Assembly (NCBI RefSeq): GCF_014647115.1
Contig: NZ_BMOO01000002.1
Location: forward strand, 124,001-188,000
Reading direction: 5' to 3'
DNA: 64,000 nucleotides
Origin: Halarchaeum rubridurum
Lineage (GTDB): Archaea; Halobacteriota; Halobacteria; Halobacteriales; Halobacteriaceae
The position numbers and the translations under genes are program-made. This document shows positions 27,038-34,726 of the stretch, in pieces. Position 1 is the stretch's first letter, and every line of letters begins with the position of its first letter. The notes under the pieces were generated by a model. It saw only the letters and a list, made by a program, of their open reading frames with translations. It was not told the origin of the DNA and made no database searches.

Positions 27038-28147
27038 ATGGCCACCGCCCGCGACCCGCGCGTCCTCCACGTGTGCAAGCACTACCACCCCACGACCGGC
27101 GGAATCGAGAACGTCGTGCGGAGCCTCGTGACCGGAATCGACGACGCCGACTTCCGCGTGCTCACCGCCCGCGAGGGGCGGGGCCGCGGCCGCGTCGACG
27201 CCGTGGACGGCGCGCGCGTCGTCCGCGCGGGGAGCCTCGGGTCCGCGCTCTCGACGCCGCTCGCGCCGGCGTTCCCGCTCCACCTCCGCCGCGAGCGCCG
27301 GTGGGCCGACGTCGTCCACTACCACCTGCCGTTCCCCGTCGGCCCCGCGAGCGCCCTGCTCGACCCGCGCGACGAGACGCCGAGCGTCGTGACCTTCCAC
27401 GACGACATCGTCGGGAAGGGGCCGGCCGTCTACCCGTACGCGCCGGTGTTGCACCGCTTCCTCGACGCCGCCGACCGCCTGCTCGTCACCTCGCCGAACA
27501 TGCGCGAGGAGTGCGCACGCGTTGCGCCGTATCGGGACAAGACCGATGTCGTCCCGCTCGGCATCGAGACGGACGACGTGCCGCACGGGGGGCGACGACC
27601 CGAGGGGCGAGCGCTCCTCTTCGTCGGCCGGCTCGTCCCGTTCAAGGGCGTGCGCCACCTCGTCGCGGCGATGGCGCACCTCGACGACGCGACGCTCACC
27701 GTGGTCGGCGCGGGCCCGGAGCGGGCGGCGCTTGAGGCGCGGGCGGCGGCGCGGGGCGTCGCGGACCGCGTGACGTTCGCCGGCTACGTCTCCGAGGACC
27801 GCCTCGAACGCCACTACCGGGAGGCGGACGTCTTCGTCCTCCCGTCGGTCGGCGCGAACGAGTCGTTCGGCATCGTCCAACTCGAAGCGATGGCGCACGG
27901 GCTCCCCGTCGTCAACACGGCGCTCCCCACCGGGGTGCCGTACGTCAGCGTCGACGGCGAGACGGGATACACCGTCGAACCCGGCGACCCGGCGGCCATC
28001 GCGGACGCCGCGGACGCCCTGCTCGCCGACCCCGCGCGCTACGAGCGCTTCTCGGCGAGCGCCCGCGAGCGCGTCCACGAGCGGTTCACGCGCGAGGGGA
28101 TGCTGGACGCGACGGCAGCGGTCTACCGGTCGCTCGCCGAGCGGTGA
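27038..28147 (+). CDS. GT4-family glycosyltransferase
   Basis: Protein of 369 residues with the GT-B fold. The N-terminal lobe begins RVLHVCKHYHPTTGGIENVV, typical of GT4 enzymes. The donor-binding lobe has LLFVGRLVPFKGVRHLV and the E-x7-E motif in SVGANESFGIVQLEAMAHG. GT4 enzymes transfer a sugar from a nucleotide donor with retention of configuration, usually on the cytoplasmic face of the membrane. The gene diverges from the ABC permease gene over 162 bases. The neighbourhood suggests a part in surface glycan or glycolipid synthesis. ATG 27038 was chosen because the upstream open frame is arginine-rich antisense of the permease. Confidence 0.88.
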   Translation: MATARDPRVLHVCKHYHPTTGGIENVVRSLVTGIDDADFRVLTAREGRGRGRVDAVDGARVVRAGSLGSALSTPLAPAFPLHLRRERRWADVVHYHLPFPVGPASALLDPRDETPSVVTFHDDIVGKGPAVYPYAPVLHRFLDAADRLLVTSPNMREECARVAPYRDKTDVVPLGIETDDVPHGGRRPEGRALLFVGRLVPFKGVRHLVAAMAHLDDATLTVVGAGPERAALEARAAARGVADRVTFAGYVSEDRLERHYREADVFVLPSVGANESFGIVQLEAMAHGLPVVNTALPTGVPYVSVDGETGYTVEPGDPAAIADAADALLADPARYERFSASARERVHERFTREGMLDATAAVYRSLAER

Positions 28148-28211
28148 GCGAGCGGGTGGGTCGATGACCGGCGGAGCGGGCAGGGAGAGGACGGCTCGGA
28201 CGGACCGGCCG

Positions 28212-28436
28212 CTATCGACGCGTCGACGTCCGTTCGTCGGCGACGAACCGATAGACGGCGTAGCACGCGAGCACGACGAGGCCGAGCGCGACGAGCGTAC
28301 CGCGGACGTCGACGGAGAGCCACGCGCGCTCGCCGACGAACGTCCCCACGAGGCCGAGTCCGGCGGTCCCGAGGAGGACGAGCGCGCCGCCGAGCCACAT
28401 GACGAGTCTGTCGAGGGGGCGGGTGTGTCGCGTCAT
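28212..28436 (-). CDS. Small two-helix membrane protein
   Basis: Protein of 74 residues. Two hydrophobic helices (LVMWLGGALVLLGTAGLGLVGTF and TLVALGLVVLACYAVYRFV) are joined by a short polar loop. It starts two bases after the DoxX gene on the same strand, so the two are almost certainly cotranscribed behind iron box B. No family is recognised. The gene is hidden inside a longer open frame; the ATG at 28436 gives a sensible basic N-terminus MTRHTRP. Confidence 0.6.
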   Translation of the reverse strand: MTRHTRPLDRLVMWLGGALVLLGTAGLGLVGTFVGERAWLSVDVRGTLVALGLVVLACYAVYRFVADERTSTRR

Positions 28437-28438
28437 AG

Positions 28439-28975
28439 TCAGCCGAGGAGGGCGCGGAGCCACGGGCGGTGCTCGACGAGCGCGGTGCGTTCGAGGAGGG
28501 CGTCGACGCCGCGGATGCGGCCGGCGCCGAAGACGATCAGCTGGGCGAAGAGGACGACCCGCAGGAGCTCGCCGGTGACGTAGGTGCCGGCGAAGCCGAC
28601 GCTGGAGAGGTAGAATATCGCGGCGAGGAACGCCCCGCAGAAGGACGCGAGGCGGGTGAACGCCCCGAGGAGGACGCCGAGCCCGATGAGCACCTCGCCG
28701 ACCGGGATGGCGACGTTCGTGAACGCGAGCAGGAGCGGCGTGTGCCCGACCCAGGCGAGGAAGCCGTGGAGCCACCCGGGTGCGGCGGTGGTGCCGGCGA
28801 GGAGCCACTGGCTGGCGGCGAACGGCCGCGCGCCGGCGTCCCAGAGGTACGCGAACTTCTCCAGGCCGGCGTGGAGCATCCACCAGCCGAGCAACAGCCG
28901 CGTGAGGAGGAGCACGTACCCCTGCCACGAGTCGGCGGCGACGCGCGTCGTCCCGGTCCCCGTGGTCGCTACCAT
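28439..28975 (-). CDS. DoxX-family membrane protein
   Basis: Protein of 178 residues with four membrane helices. Family features include LLLTRLLLGWWMLHAGLEKF in the first helix, FLAWVGHTPLLLAFTNV, then PVGEVLIGLGVLLGAFTRLA with the conserved Glu, and a last helix near FAGTYVTGELLRVVLFAQL. DoxX/DoxD proteins are linked to quinone or thiosulfate oxidation in some archaea and to oxidative-stress complexes in bacteria; the role here is unknown. ATG 28975 starts just before the first helix. An in-frame GTG at 29098 would add 41 arginine-rich residues. Iron box B lies 128 bases upstream. Confidence 0.82.
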   Translation of the reverse strand: MVATTGTGTTRVAADSWQGYVLLLTRLLLGWWMLHAGLEKFAYLWDAGARPFAASQWLLAGTTAAPGWLHGFLAWVGHTPLLLAFTNVAIPVGEVLIGLGVLLGAFTRLASFCGAFLAAIFYLSSVGFAGTYVTGELLRVVLFAQLIVFGAGRIRGVDALLERTALVEHRPWLRALLG

Positions 28976-29100
28976 CGCGCACCACCCACCGTCGCCGGCG
29001 AGGCCCGCCGTCCACCGCGAGCGCGGGGCACGTGGCGAGCTCGCCCGCCCGGGGCACCCACGCCGGGGAGTCGATTCGGCTCGTCGCTGCTGTCGCACAT
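28969..29100 (-). CDS. Possible 43-residue leader ORF between iron box B and the DoxX gene
   Basis: ATG at 29100 lies three bases after iron box B, the same spacing as in front of the siderophore-binding gene. It opens a frame beginning MCDSSDEPNRLPG that ends at 28969, overlapping the DoxX start by seven bases. A TATA-like TATTATT on the minus strand near 29121-29127 would place a leaderless start near this ATG. The sequence matches no known peptide, and its Gly/Arg-rich second half may be non-coding. It is listed because position, not sequence, supports it. Confidence 0.25.
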   Translation of the reverse strand: MCDSSDEPNRLPGVGAPGGRARHVPRARGGRRASPATVGGARW

Positions 29101-29103
29101 ATT

Positions 29104-29119
29104 TTTAGGTTGGCCTAAA
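29104..29119. promoter_or_regulatory. Iron-box palindrome B, TTTAGG-N4-CCTAAA (spacer TTGG)
   Basis: Perfect half-sites, upstream of the DoxX gene and the small membrane protein gene that follows it. It lies in the 189-base gap between the DoxX start and the end of the halocyanin gene, in an AT-rich patch (ATTTTTAGG ... AAAGAATAA) within very GC-rich DNA. Confidence 0.75.
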
Positions 29120-29164
29120 GAATAATAGGCGTTCGGATCGGACGAGCGGGACGACGGGCGGCGG

Positions 29165-29602
29165 TCAGTTGGAGCCGTTCGTCGCGGTGTCGTTCCCACC
29201 CGAGTCGGAGGATTCGGTGACGAGGATGTCCGCGACCATCCCCATGTTGACGTGCGGTTCGCAGACGACGTGGTAGCTCCCCGGCACTGTGAACTCGTGC
29301 TCGTAGGTGTGACCCTGACCGTAGATATCGGGTTCGCCCGCCCACTCCGACGCCGCGGGCTTCTCTTCCACGACGATGTTGTGGTTGCCCGTCTGCCAGA
29401 CGAAGCGGACGGTCGTCCCCGCGTCGATGGTCAGCGTCTCGTCGGTGCCGGGACGGAAGGCGTAGTCCACGAGGTCGCACTGGACGGTGTCCGGCGGCAG
29501 CGTCGTCGTCTCCTCGCTCCCACCGCCACCACTCCCCCCACAGCCGGCGAGCGCGGAGGCGGCCGCCACGCCGACGCCCGCGATGTACGTTCGACGGTCC
29601 AT
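29165..29602 (-). CDS. Halocyanin-like blue copper lipoprotein
   Basis: Protein of 145 residues. MDRRTYIAGVGVAAASALAG precedes the lipobox cysteine at 21, then a Gly/Ser linker. The cupredoxin domain (about 38-130) has the four type-1 copper ligands: His74 in TGNHN, Cys114 and His117 in CEPH, and Met122 in NMGM. It is a small mobile or membrane-anchored electron carrier on the outer face of the membrane. Iron box C lies 12 bases before the start, and the minus-strand TTTAGG of the box doubles as the TATA region at about -26. Iron-responsive control of a copper protein would let the cell replace an iron-containing carrier when iron is scarce; that is inference. Confidence 0.9.
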   Translation of the reverse strand: MDRRTYIAGVGVAAASALAGCGGSGGGGSEETTTLPPDTVQCDLVDYAFRPGTDETLTIDAGTTVRFVWQTGNHNIVVEEKPAASEWAGEPDIYGQGHTYEHEFTVPGSYHVVCEPHVNMGMVADILVTESSDSGGNDTATNGSN

Positions 29603-29614
29603 ATCGGACGGTCG

Positions 29615-29630
29615 ATTAGGACGGCCTAAA
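29615..29630. promoter_or_regulatory. Iron-box palindrome C, ATTAGG-N4-CCTAAA (spacer ACGG)
   Basis: One mismatch from the consensus, in the first half-site. It ends 12 bases from the halocyanin ATG at 29602, and its CCTAAA half coincides with the expected TATA position about 26 bases upstream. Repressor binding would exclude the basal transcription factors. Confidence 0.7.
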
Positions 29631-29725
29631 GCGTGCCGATGCGGGGCCGACCCGGTCAGGGGACGGGCTCGCGGGGGACGAACCGCAGGTATATACTCGG
29701 GTCGCGCGTAGCCCGGACGTCCGCG

Positions 29726-30994
29726 ATGCTGTCCGCGATTCTCTCCGTCGGCCTCCTCTACGCCGTCCTCGCGCGCTCGCGCTCGCGGCTCTACCGGCGC
29801 GCCGGCGGCGTCGCCCTCGCCGGCCACGTCTTCGTCGCCGTCGTCGTCCTCCCCGCCGTCCCCTACGACTGGGACGTCGCGCTCTTCCACGCCAACGCGC
29901 TCCGTCTCCTCGCCGGCGGCGCGAGCGACCCGTTCTCCGCGGTCGACGCCTTCGCGGTCGTGCAGGCGCTCGTCTACGCCGTCTTCGGCACCGACACGAC
30001 GGCGCTCGCGGTCGTCAACGGCCTGTTCGCCGTCCTCACGCCCCTCCCGCTCTGTGCGCTCGCCGAGCGGCTCTACCCCGACCGGGAGGGCACCGACGGC
30101 CTCCTCCTGCTCGCCCTCTTCTGCCCGCTTCCCTTCCTCTTCGCCAGCCTCCCGATGCGGGACGCGCTCTCGACGCTCCTCGCCGTCCTGCTCCTCGCCG
30201 TCGTCGTCCGCGCGGCGACCGACCGCGCGCCGTTCGTCGCGCTCCTCGCCCCGCCGCTCTGGGGCGCGCTCTTCCTCCTCCGCGAGGAGCTCGCCCTGCT
30301 CGGGCTCCTCGCCGGCTGCGCCGCGGGCCTCGTCGTCGCCGCCGAGCGGGTCGCGGGCGTCCGCTCCCTCCGCGCGCTCCTCCCGCTCGCGGTGCCCGTC
30401 GGCCTCGTCGGCGTCGCGCTGTTCGCGCTCGTCTTCCCCGTCGACGCGCTCGACGCGCGCCTCCGGTACCGCGCGATGGGGAGCGCCGCCTACCTCGACC
30501 ACGTGACGTACGACACGTGGCTCGACGTCCTCCTCGCCGCGCCGATCCGCGCGCTCTACTTCCAGTTCGCCCCGTTCCCGCTCCACGTCGGCTCCGCGTT
30601 CGACCTGCTCGCGGCCGCGGCCCTCCCGCTCGTCGTCGCGCTCGCCGTCGCGGCGTACCGGTGTCTCACCCGGTACGAGACGGAGCCGGCCGCGGCGCTC
30701 GCGCTCCTCGTCTTCTACGGCGGCGGCGTCGTCGGCTACGGGCTCATCGACGCGAACTTCGGGACGACCGTCAGACACCGCGCGGTCTTCGTCTTCGTCC
30801 TCGGCGTCTTCGCCGCACCCGCCCTCCAGCGGTGGGTCGACTCACTCCGCGAGCGCGTCGAGACGGCGCTGGACGACGAGCGCGACGAGCGCCGCGAGGA
30901 GGAGGAAGCTGAGGAACTTGACCGCCGCGCCGAGCGACGACGCGAGCACGGAGACGACGCTGACGAGCACGAACGCGGCGAGCCCGCCGAGTAG
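29726..30994 (+). CDS. Polytopic membrane protein, GT-C-like, function unknown
   Basis: Protein of 422 residues with about 10-11 membrane helices up to residue 370. The first large loop (PYDWDVALFHANALRLLAGG) contains an acidic pair after the first helices, as in GT-C glycosyltransferases. A cytoplasmic tail of about 50 residues at the C-terminus is almost only Glu, Arg and Asp. That tail (30842-30994) lies antisense to the coding region of the next gene, so its true end could be different, but no earlier stop exists. I chose ATG 29726, which starts directly with a hydrophobic segment. It diverges from the halocyanin gene. Confidence 0.65.
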   Translation: MLSAILSVGLLYAVLARSRSRLYRRAGGVALAGHVFVAVVVLPAVPYDWDVALFHANALRLLAGGASDPFSAVDAFAVVQALVYAVFGTDTTALAVVNGLFAVLTPLPLCALAERLYPDREGTDGLLLLALFCPLPFLFASLPMRDALSTLLAVLLLAVVVRAATDRAPFVALLAPPLWGALFLLREELALLGLLAGCAAGLVVAAERVAGVRSLRALLPLAVPVGLVGVALFALVFPVDALDARLRYRAMGSAAYLDHVTYDTWLDVLLAAPIRALYFQFAPFPLHVGSAFDLLAAAALPLVVALAVAAYRCLTRYETEPAAALALLVFYGGGVVGYGLIDANFGTTVRHRAVFVFVLGVFAAPALQRWVDSLRERVETALDDERDERREEEEAEELDRRAERRREHGDDADEHERGEPAE

Positions 30995-31150
30995 GACACG
31001 CTCGTCGGCGCAGAGCGCGTAGACGGTGCTGTTCGCGGTCCAGCGCCCGAGCGCGCGGAGGACGCGGTAGGTCGTCGACGACCGAATCGCCGCCGCGAGG
31101 TCCACACGGGCACGTCGCGCGCCGCGGACAAAACCGTACACGGTTCTCAC
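30842..31150 (-). CDS. Small membrane protein coupled to a glycosyltransferase gene
   Basis: Protein of 102 residues from GTG 31150, overlapping the glycosyltransferase stop by four bases. The first 55 residues are basic and polar (VYGFVRGARRARVDLAA; STTYRVLRALGRWTANS). Two closely spaced hydrophobic stretches follow (LLGGLAAFVLVSVVSVLASSL and FLSFLLLAALVALVV). The four-base overlap and conserved-looking helices support a real gene. Its last 153 bases overlap the 3' end of the convergent membrane-protein gene, which is unusual. No family is recognised. Confidence 0.6.
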   Translation of the reverse strand: MRTVYGFVRGARRARVDLAAAIRSSTTYRVLRALGRWTANSTVYALCADERVLLGGLAAFVLVSVVSVLASSLGAAVKFLSFLLLAALVALVVQRRLDALAE

Positions 31151-32379
31151 CGCGACCCCGCCCGCACCCGTTCGAGCAGGGCCTCGATTCGGTCGGTGAC
31201 GCGCTCCCACGTGTAGCCCGCGTCGAGGGCGTGCGCGCGACACGCCGCGCTCGCCGCCGCGCGTGCCTCGTCGCCCGTCCGGTGCCACGCGGCGAGCGCG
31301 TCCGCGAGCGCGTCCGAGTCGCCCGGCGGGACGAGCAGGCGCTCCGGAATCGCCGCCTCGTCTTCGAGCGGGCCGAGGATTTCGGGCGTCGCGCCCGCCG
31401 TCGTCCCGACGACCGGCGTCCCGGCCGCGAGCGCCTCCACCGTGGCGAGCCCGAACCCCTCGTGGGCGAGCGTCGGGAGGACGAAGACGTCGGCGCGCGC
31501 GTACGTCGCGGGGAGGTCCGACTCCGGGACGTAGCCCGCGAGCGTCACGCGGTCCGCGACGCCCCGCGCCGCCGCCCGTGCCTCGAGCGCCTCGCGCAGC
31601 GGCCCGTCGCCGCCGACCGTCAGCCCGACGTCCGCGCCGGAGTCGACGACCGACGCGAACGCGTCGACGAGCGTGTCGAGGCCCATCCGCGGCGTGAGGC
31701 GGCGGACCGTGAGGAACTCGGTTCGGCGTCGGTCGGCGGGCGCGGGAGGGACGGCACCACTCGCGTCGTCCGCCCCGTCGCCGTCGGCCGCGTGCGGCGC
31801 GAACCGCTCGGCGTCCGCGCCGCCCGGGAGCACCGTTATCGGCGGGGCGTCGGGGTGGGCGGCCGCGACGCGTTCGCGCATGAACTCGCTGAGGACGACC
31901 GCCGCGTCGCTGCGCGCGAGCGTCCGGCCCTCGATTCGGCCCCTGAGGGCGCGGTTCGCCCACTGCCACGGAACACCGAGCCCCGACGCGTCGGGCGCGC
32001 GCTCGGCGTACTCCGTCGCCCAGAGGCCGTGGACCGTGTAGGTCCGCGGGACGGCGTCCGAGAGCGCCAGATCGACGCCGAAGGAGCTCAACGCGCCGTG
32101 GAAGCAGACGACGTCGAGGGGCGCGTCGCGCTCGACGGCGCGCACCCGCCGCGCGACGGCGCGCAGCGTCCACGGGAGGCGGGGAATCGACGCCCGGTAG
32201 CGGTGGACGTCCATCCCCGCGACCGTCTCGCGCGCCGGGGCGTCGCCGCGTCGCCGCGTGAGCACGGACACCCGGTGACCGCGCGCGGCCAGCCGCCGCC
32301 CGACCTCGTAGTTGTACCGGCCCGAGCCGGTGGCTTCGGGCTCCGGGAAGAGGTTGTTCGTCGCGGCGAGCACGTGCAT
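31147..32379 (-). CDS. GT4-family glycosyltransferase
   Basis: Protein of 410 residues, GT-B fold. The N-terminal lobe has NNLFPEPEATGSGRYNYEVGRRLAARGH with the glycine-rich acceptor loop. The C-terminal lobe has LTVRRLTPRMGLDTLVDAF, where RRLTPRMG takes the place of the usual GRLxxxKG. It continues with GGDGPLREALEA, and the E-x7-E donor motif is in AHEGFGLATVEALAAG. ATG 32379 gives the family-typical MHVLAATNN start. It is translationally coupled to the small membrane protein gene after it and diverges from the sulfatase-like gene over 133 bases. The sugar and acceptor are unknown. Confidence 0.88.
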   Translation of the reverse strand: MHVLAATNNLFPEPEATGSGRYNYEVGRRLAARGHRVSVLTRRRGDAPARETVAGMDVHRYRASIPRLPWTLRAVARRVRAVERDAPLDVVCFHGALSSFGVDLALSDAVPRTYTVHGLWATEYAERAPDASGLGVPWQWANRALRGRIEGRTLARSDAAVVLSEFMRERVAAAHPDAPPITVLPGGADAERFAPHAADGDGADDASGAVPPAPADRRRTEFLTVRRLTPRMGLDTLVDAFASVVDSGADVGLTVGGDGPLREALEARAAARGVADRVTLAGYVPESDLPATYARADVFVLPTLAHEGFGLATVEALAAGTPVVGTTAGATPEILGPLEDEAAIPERLLVPPGDSDALADALAAWHRTGDEARAAASAACRAHALDAGYTWERVTDRIEALLERVRAGSR

Positions 32380-32512
32380 ACCCGACGGCACACCGGGCGC
32401 GCGGGTGAGCCTTTCGCTCGGCCGGGGCTCGTCGGAGACGGGTCGGCACGCATCACGCGCCGCGCGACGAGACGACGAAAGACTGATTCGCGCGTCCGAC
32501 CGAGGGCGGGGT

Positions 32513-33445
32513 ATGGACGCCCGTTCGCGCCTGTCGCGTGCGCTCGGTACCCCGCGGCTCTTCTTGCGCCACGCGAACCGGCTCTACCACCGCCGCTGTG
32601 GCCTGCGGAGCCACGACACCGCCGGCGACGACCCCTTCGACGCCGACTGGGACACGCTCGTGCTCCTCGACGGCTGTCGCTACGACACGTTCGCGCGCCG
32701 CGCCGACCTCCCGGGGACGCTCGAACGCCGACGCTCGCCAGCGGCCTCGACAGTCGAGTTCCTCCGCGCGGCCGTCGACGGCCGCGACCTCCGCGACACC
32801 GTCTACGTCACCGCGAACCCACAGCTCCGCCAGCACGACGACGTCGAGGCGAACTTCCACACCGTCGTCGACGTCTGGCGCGAGGACGGCTGGGACGACG
32901 AGACCGGGACGGTGCTCCCGGAGACGATGACGGCGTACGCCCGCGAGGCCGCCCGCGACTACCCGGAGAAGCGCCTCGTCGTCCACTACATGCAGCCCCA
33001 CTACCCCTTCGTCGAGGCCGACACGACGTTCGACAAGGGCCACCTCGACGGGTCCGTCGGCGGCGAGAACGTCTGGAACCGCCTGCTCGCCGGTGACGTC
33101 GACGTCGCGCCCGACGAGGTCAGACGGTTCTACGCGGAGAACCTCGACCGCGCGCTCCCGCACGTCGCCGCGCTCCTCGACGCCCTCGACGGCCGGACGG
33201 TCGTCACCGCCGACCACGGCAACATGCTCGGCGAGCGCTCGTTTCCCATCCCGTTCCGCGAGTGGGGCCACCCGCGCGGAATCTACACGGACGAGCTCGT
33301 CGCCGTCCCGTGGCTCGTCGTCGAGGGCGACGAGCGCCGCACGATCACCCGTGGTGAGCAGACGGCCGACGGCGAGCGCGAGGGCGAGCGCGCCGACGAC
33401 GCGGTCGTGCGAGAGCGCCTGCGCGACCTCGGTTACGCCGAATGA
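32513..33445 (+). CDS. Sulfatase / alkaline-phosphatase-superfamily-like protein
   Basis: Protein of 310 residues. The core shows metal-site signatures of the superfamily: WDTLVLLDGCRYDTF near residue 48 (the first Asp motif with Cys or Thr as potential nucleophile), HYMQPHYPF near 165, and VVTADHGNMLGE near 235 followed by EWGHP. These correspond to the DxxR, His and DHGxxxGE sites of sulfatases and phosphoglycerol transferases. No signal peptide or membrane helix is visible, so it probably acts inside the cell. It overlaps the next glycosyltransferase gene by four bases, so transfer or removal of sulfate or phosphate groups on a glycan precursor is likely. The exact reaction is unknown. Confidence 0.75.
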   Translation: MDARSRLSRALGTPRLFLRHANRLYHRRCGLRSHDTAGDDPFDADWDTLVLLDGCRYDTFARRADLPGTLERRRSPAASTVEFLRAAVDGRDLRDTVYVTANPQLRQHDDVEANFHTVVDVWREDGWDDETGTVLPETMTAYAREAARDYPEKRLVVHYMQPHYPFVEADTTFDKGHLDGSVGGENVWNRLLAGDVDVAPDEVRRFYAENLDRALPHVAALLDALDGRTVVTADHGNMLGERSFPIPFREWGHPRGIYTDELVAVPWLVVEGDERRTITRGEQTADGEREGERADDAVVRERLRDLGYAE

Positions 33446-34692
33446 CCCTCGACCTCGGCTTCCTCCACCCGACGTATCCCGCGAGCGAGGGGACGGGCGC
33501 GTCGCACAGCGCCACCCGAATCGTCGCCGAGGTGGCGGCGCGCGGCCACGACGTCACCGTCTACTGCCGCGAGGCACCCGGGGACGACGCGGCCGCGCCC
33601 GCGGGCACGACGCTCCGCTCGCTCGACCGCTCGGGCTACCCCTACCACACCGGCCAGCAGTTCGACCGCGCGCTCCGCGACGCCCGCGACGACCTCGCCG
33701 GTCACGACGTCGTCCACAGCTACGTCATGAACGCCCTCCCGGCGCTCGGCGCCCTCGCGCGCGAGACGGACACCGCGACCGTCCTAACGCTGAACGCCTA
33801 CGGGGCCGTCTGCCCGAAGAACGACCTCCGGTACATGGACCGCGAGCCCTGCGCGTCGAACGGCCCGGCGAAGTGCGCGGCGTGCGCGCTCGCCACGAGC
33901 CCCGGCCACGACGAGTACGGCGCGGCGTACCGCGCCGCGAGCCGCCTGGGGTACCTCGACCTCGTCCGCCGCGGCGAGCGCGTCGCCGACGACATCGACG
34001 CCTACCACGCCCTCTCGGGGCACATCGAGGCGACGTACGGGGAGTTCGGCTTCCCCACGGAGCGCTTCGCGGTCGTCCCGAACCTCCTCGACGAGCGCTT
34101 CGACCGCCCCCACGAGAGCGGCTTCGAGCCGCCGTACGACCTCCTCTACGTCGGCTCGCTCGACGAGCACAAGGGCGTCGACCGTCTCGTCCCCGTCCTC
34201 GCGCGGCTGAACGAGCGCGCCGGGGCGGACTACCGGCTGACCGTCGTCGGCGACGGCGGCCTGCGCTCCGACATCGAGGCGCGGGCGGCCGAGGCGGGGC
34301 TCGGGGACGCCGTGACGTGCACCGGCTGGGTGGCGAACGAGGACCTCCCCGGGGTCTTCGCGCGCCACGACTGCTTCCTCTACCCCGGCCGGTGGGACGA
34401 GCCGTTCGGACGGGTGTTCCTCGAAGCTCTCGGGACCGGCACCCCCGTGGTGGCGACGGACGTCGGGAGCGTCGCGGACATCGTCGGCGCGGGCGGGCGC
34501 GTCGTCGACGGCGGCGCGGACGCGCTCGCCGCGGGCGTCCGGGAGCTCGCCGCCGACGGGTTCGAGCGGGCGTCGCGGGCCGCGCGCGAGCGCGTCGACG
34601 ACTACCGGCCCGAGGCGGTCGTCCCGCAGTTCCTCGCGCTCTACGAGCGGGCGCGCGAGCGGGCGGCAGAGAGGGCGACGGAAGCGTCGTAG
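33442..34692 (+). CDS. GT4-family glycosyltransferase
   Basis: Protein of 416 residues, GT-B fold. Notable parts are the N-terminal HPTYPASEGTGASHSATRIV loop, a cysteine-bearing segment CPKNDLRYMDREPCASNGPAKCAAC (residues about 115-145) that could bind zinc, DLLYVGSLDEHKGVDRLV, and the donor motif RWDEPFGRVFLEALGTG. Four closely spaced cysteines in the acceptor lobe occur in a subset of GT4 enzymes and are not needed for catalysis in most. It is coupled to the sulfatase-like gene. The stop lies 34 bases from the end of the convergent ABC exporter gene. Confidence 0.87.
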   Translation: MTLDLGFLHPTYPASEGTGASHSATRIVAEVAARGHDVTVYCREAPGDDAAAPAGTTLRSLDRSGYPYHTGQQFDRALRDARDDLAGHDVVHSYVMNALPALGALARETDTATVLTLNAYGAVCPKNDLRYMDREPCASNGPAKCAACALATSPGHDEYGAAYRAASRLGYLDLVRRGERVADDIDAYHALSGHIEATYGEFGFPTERFAVVPNLLDERFDRPHESGFEPPYDLLYVGSLDEHKGVDRLVPVLARLNERAGADYRLTVVGDGGLRSDIEARAAEAGLGDAVTCTGWVANEDLPGVFARHDCFLYPGRWDEPFGRVFLEALGTGTPVVATDVGSVADIVGAGGRVVDGGADALAAGVRELAADGFERASRAARERVDDYRPEAVVPQFLALYERARERAAERATEAS

Positions 34693-34726
34693 CGAGCGGA
34701 GTTCTCTACTCGACCGGGTCGGGGCG

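Noticed and set aside
26876-28078. Long minus-strand N-terminal extension of the permease
   Set aside because: The extension is antisense to the glycosyltransferase gene and has no membrane or family features. GTG 26875 gives a normal start before the first helix.
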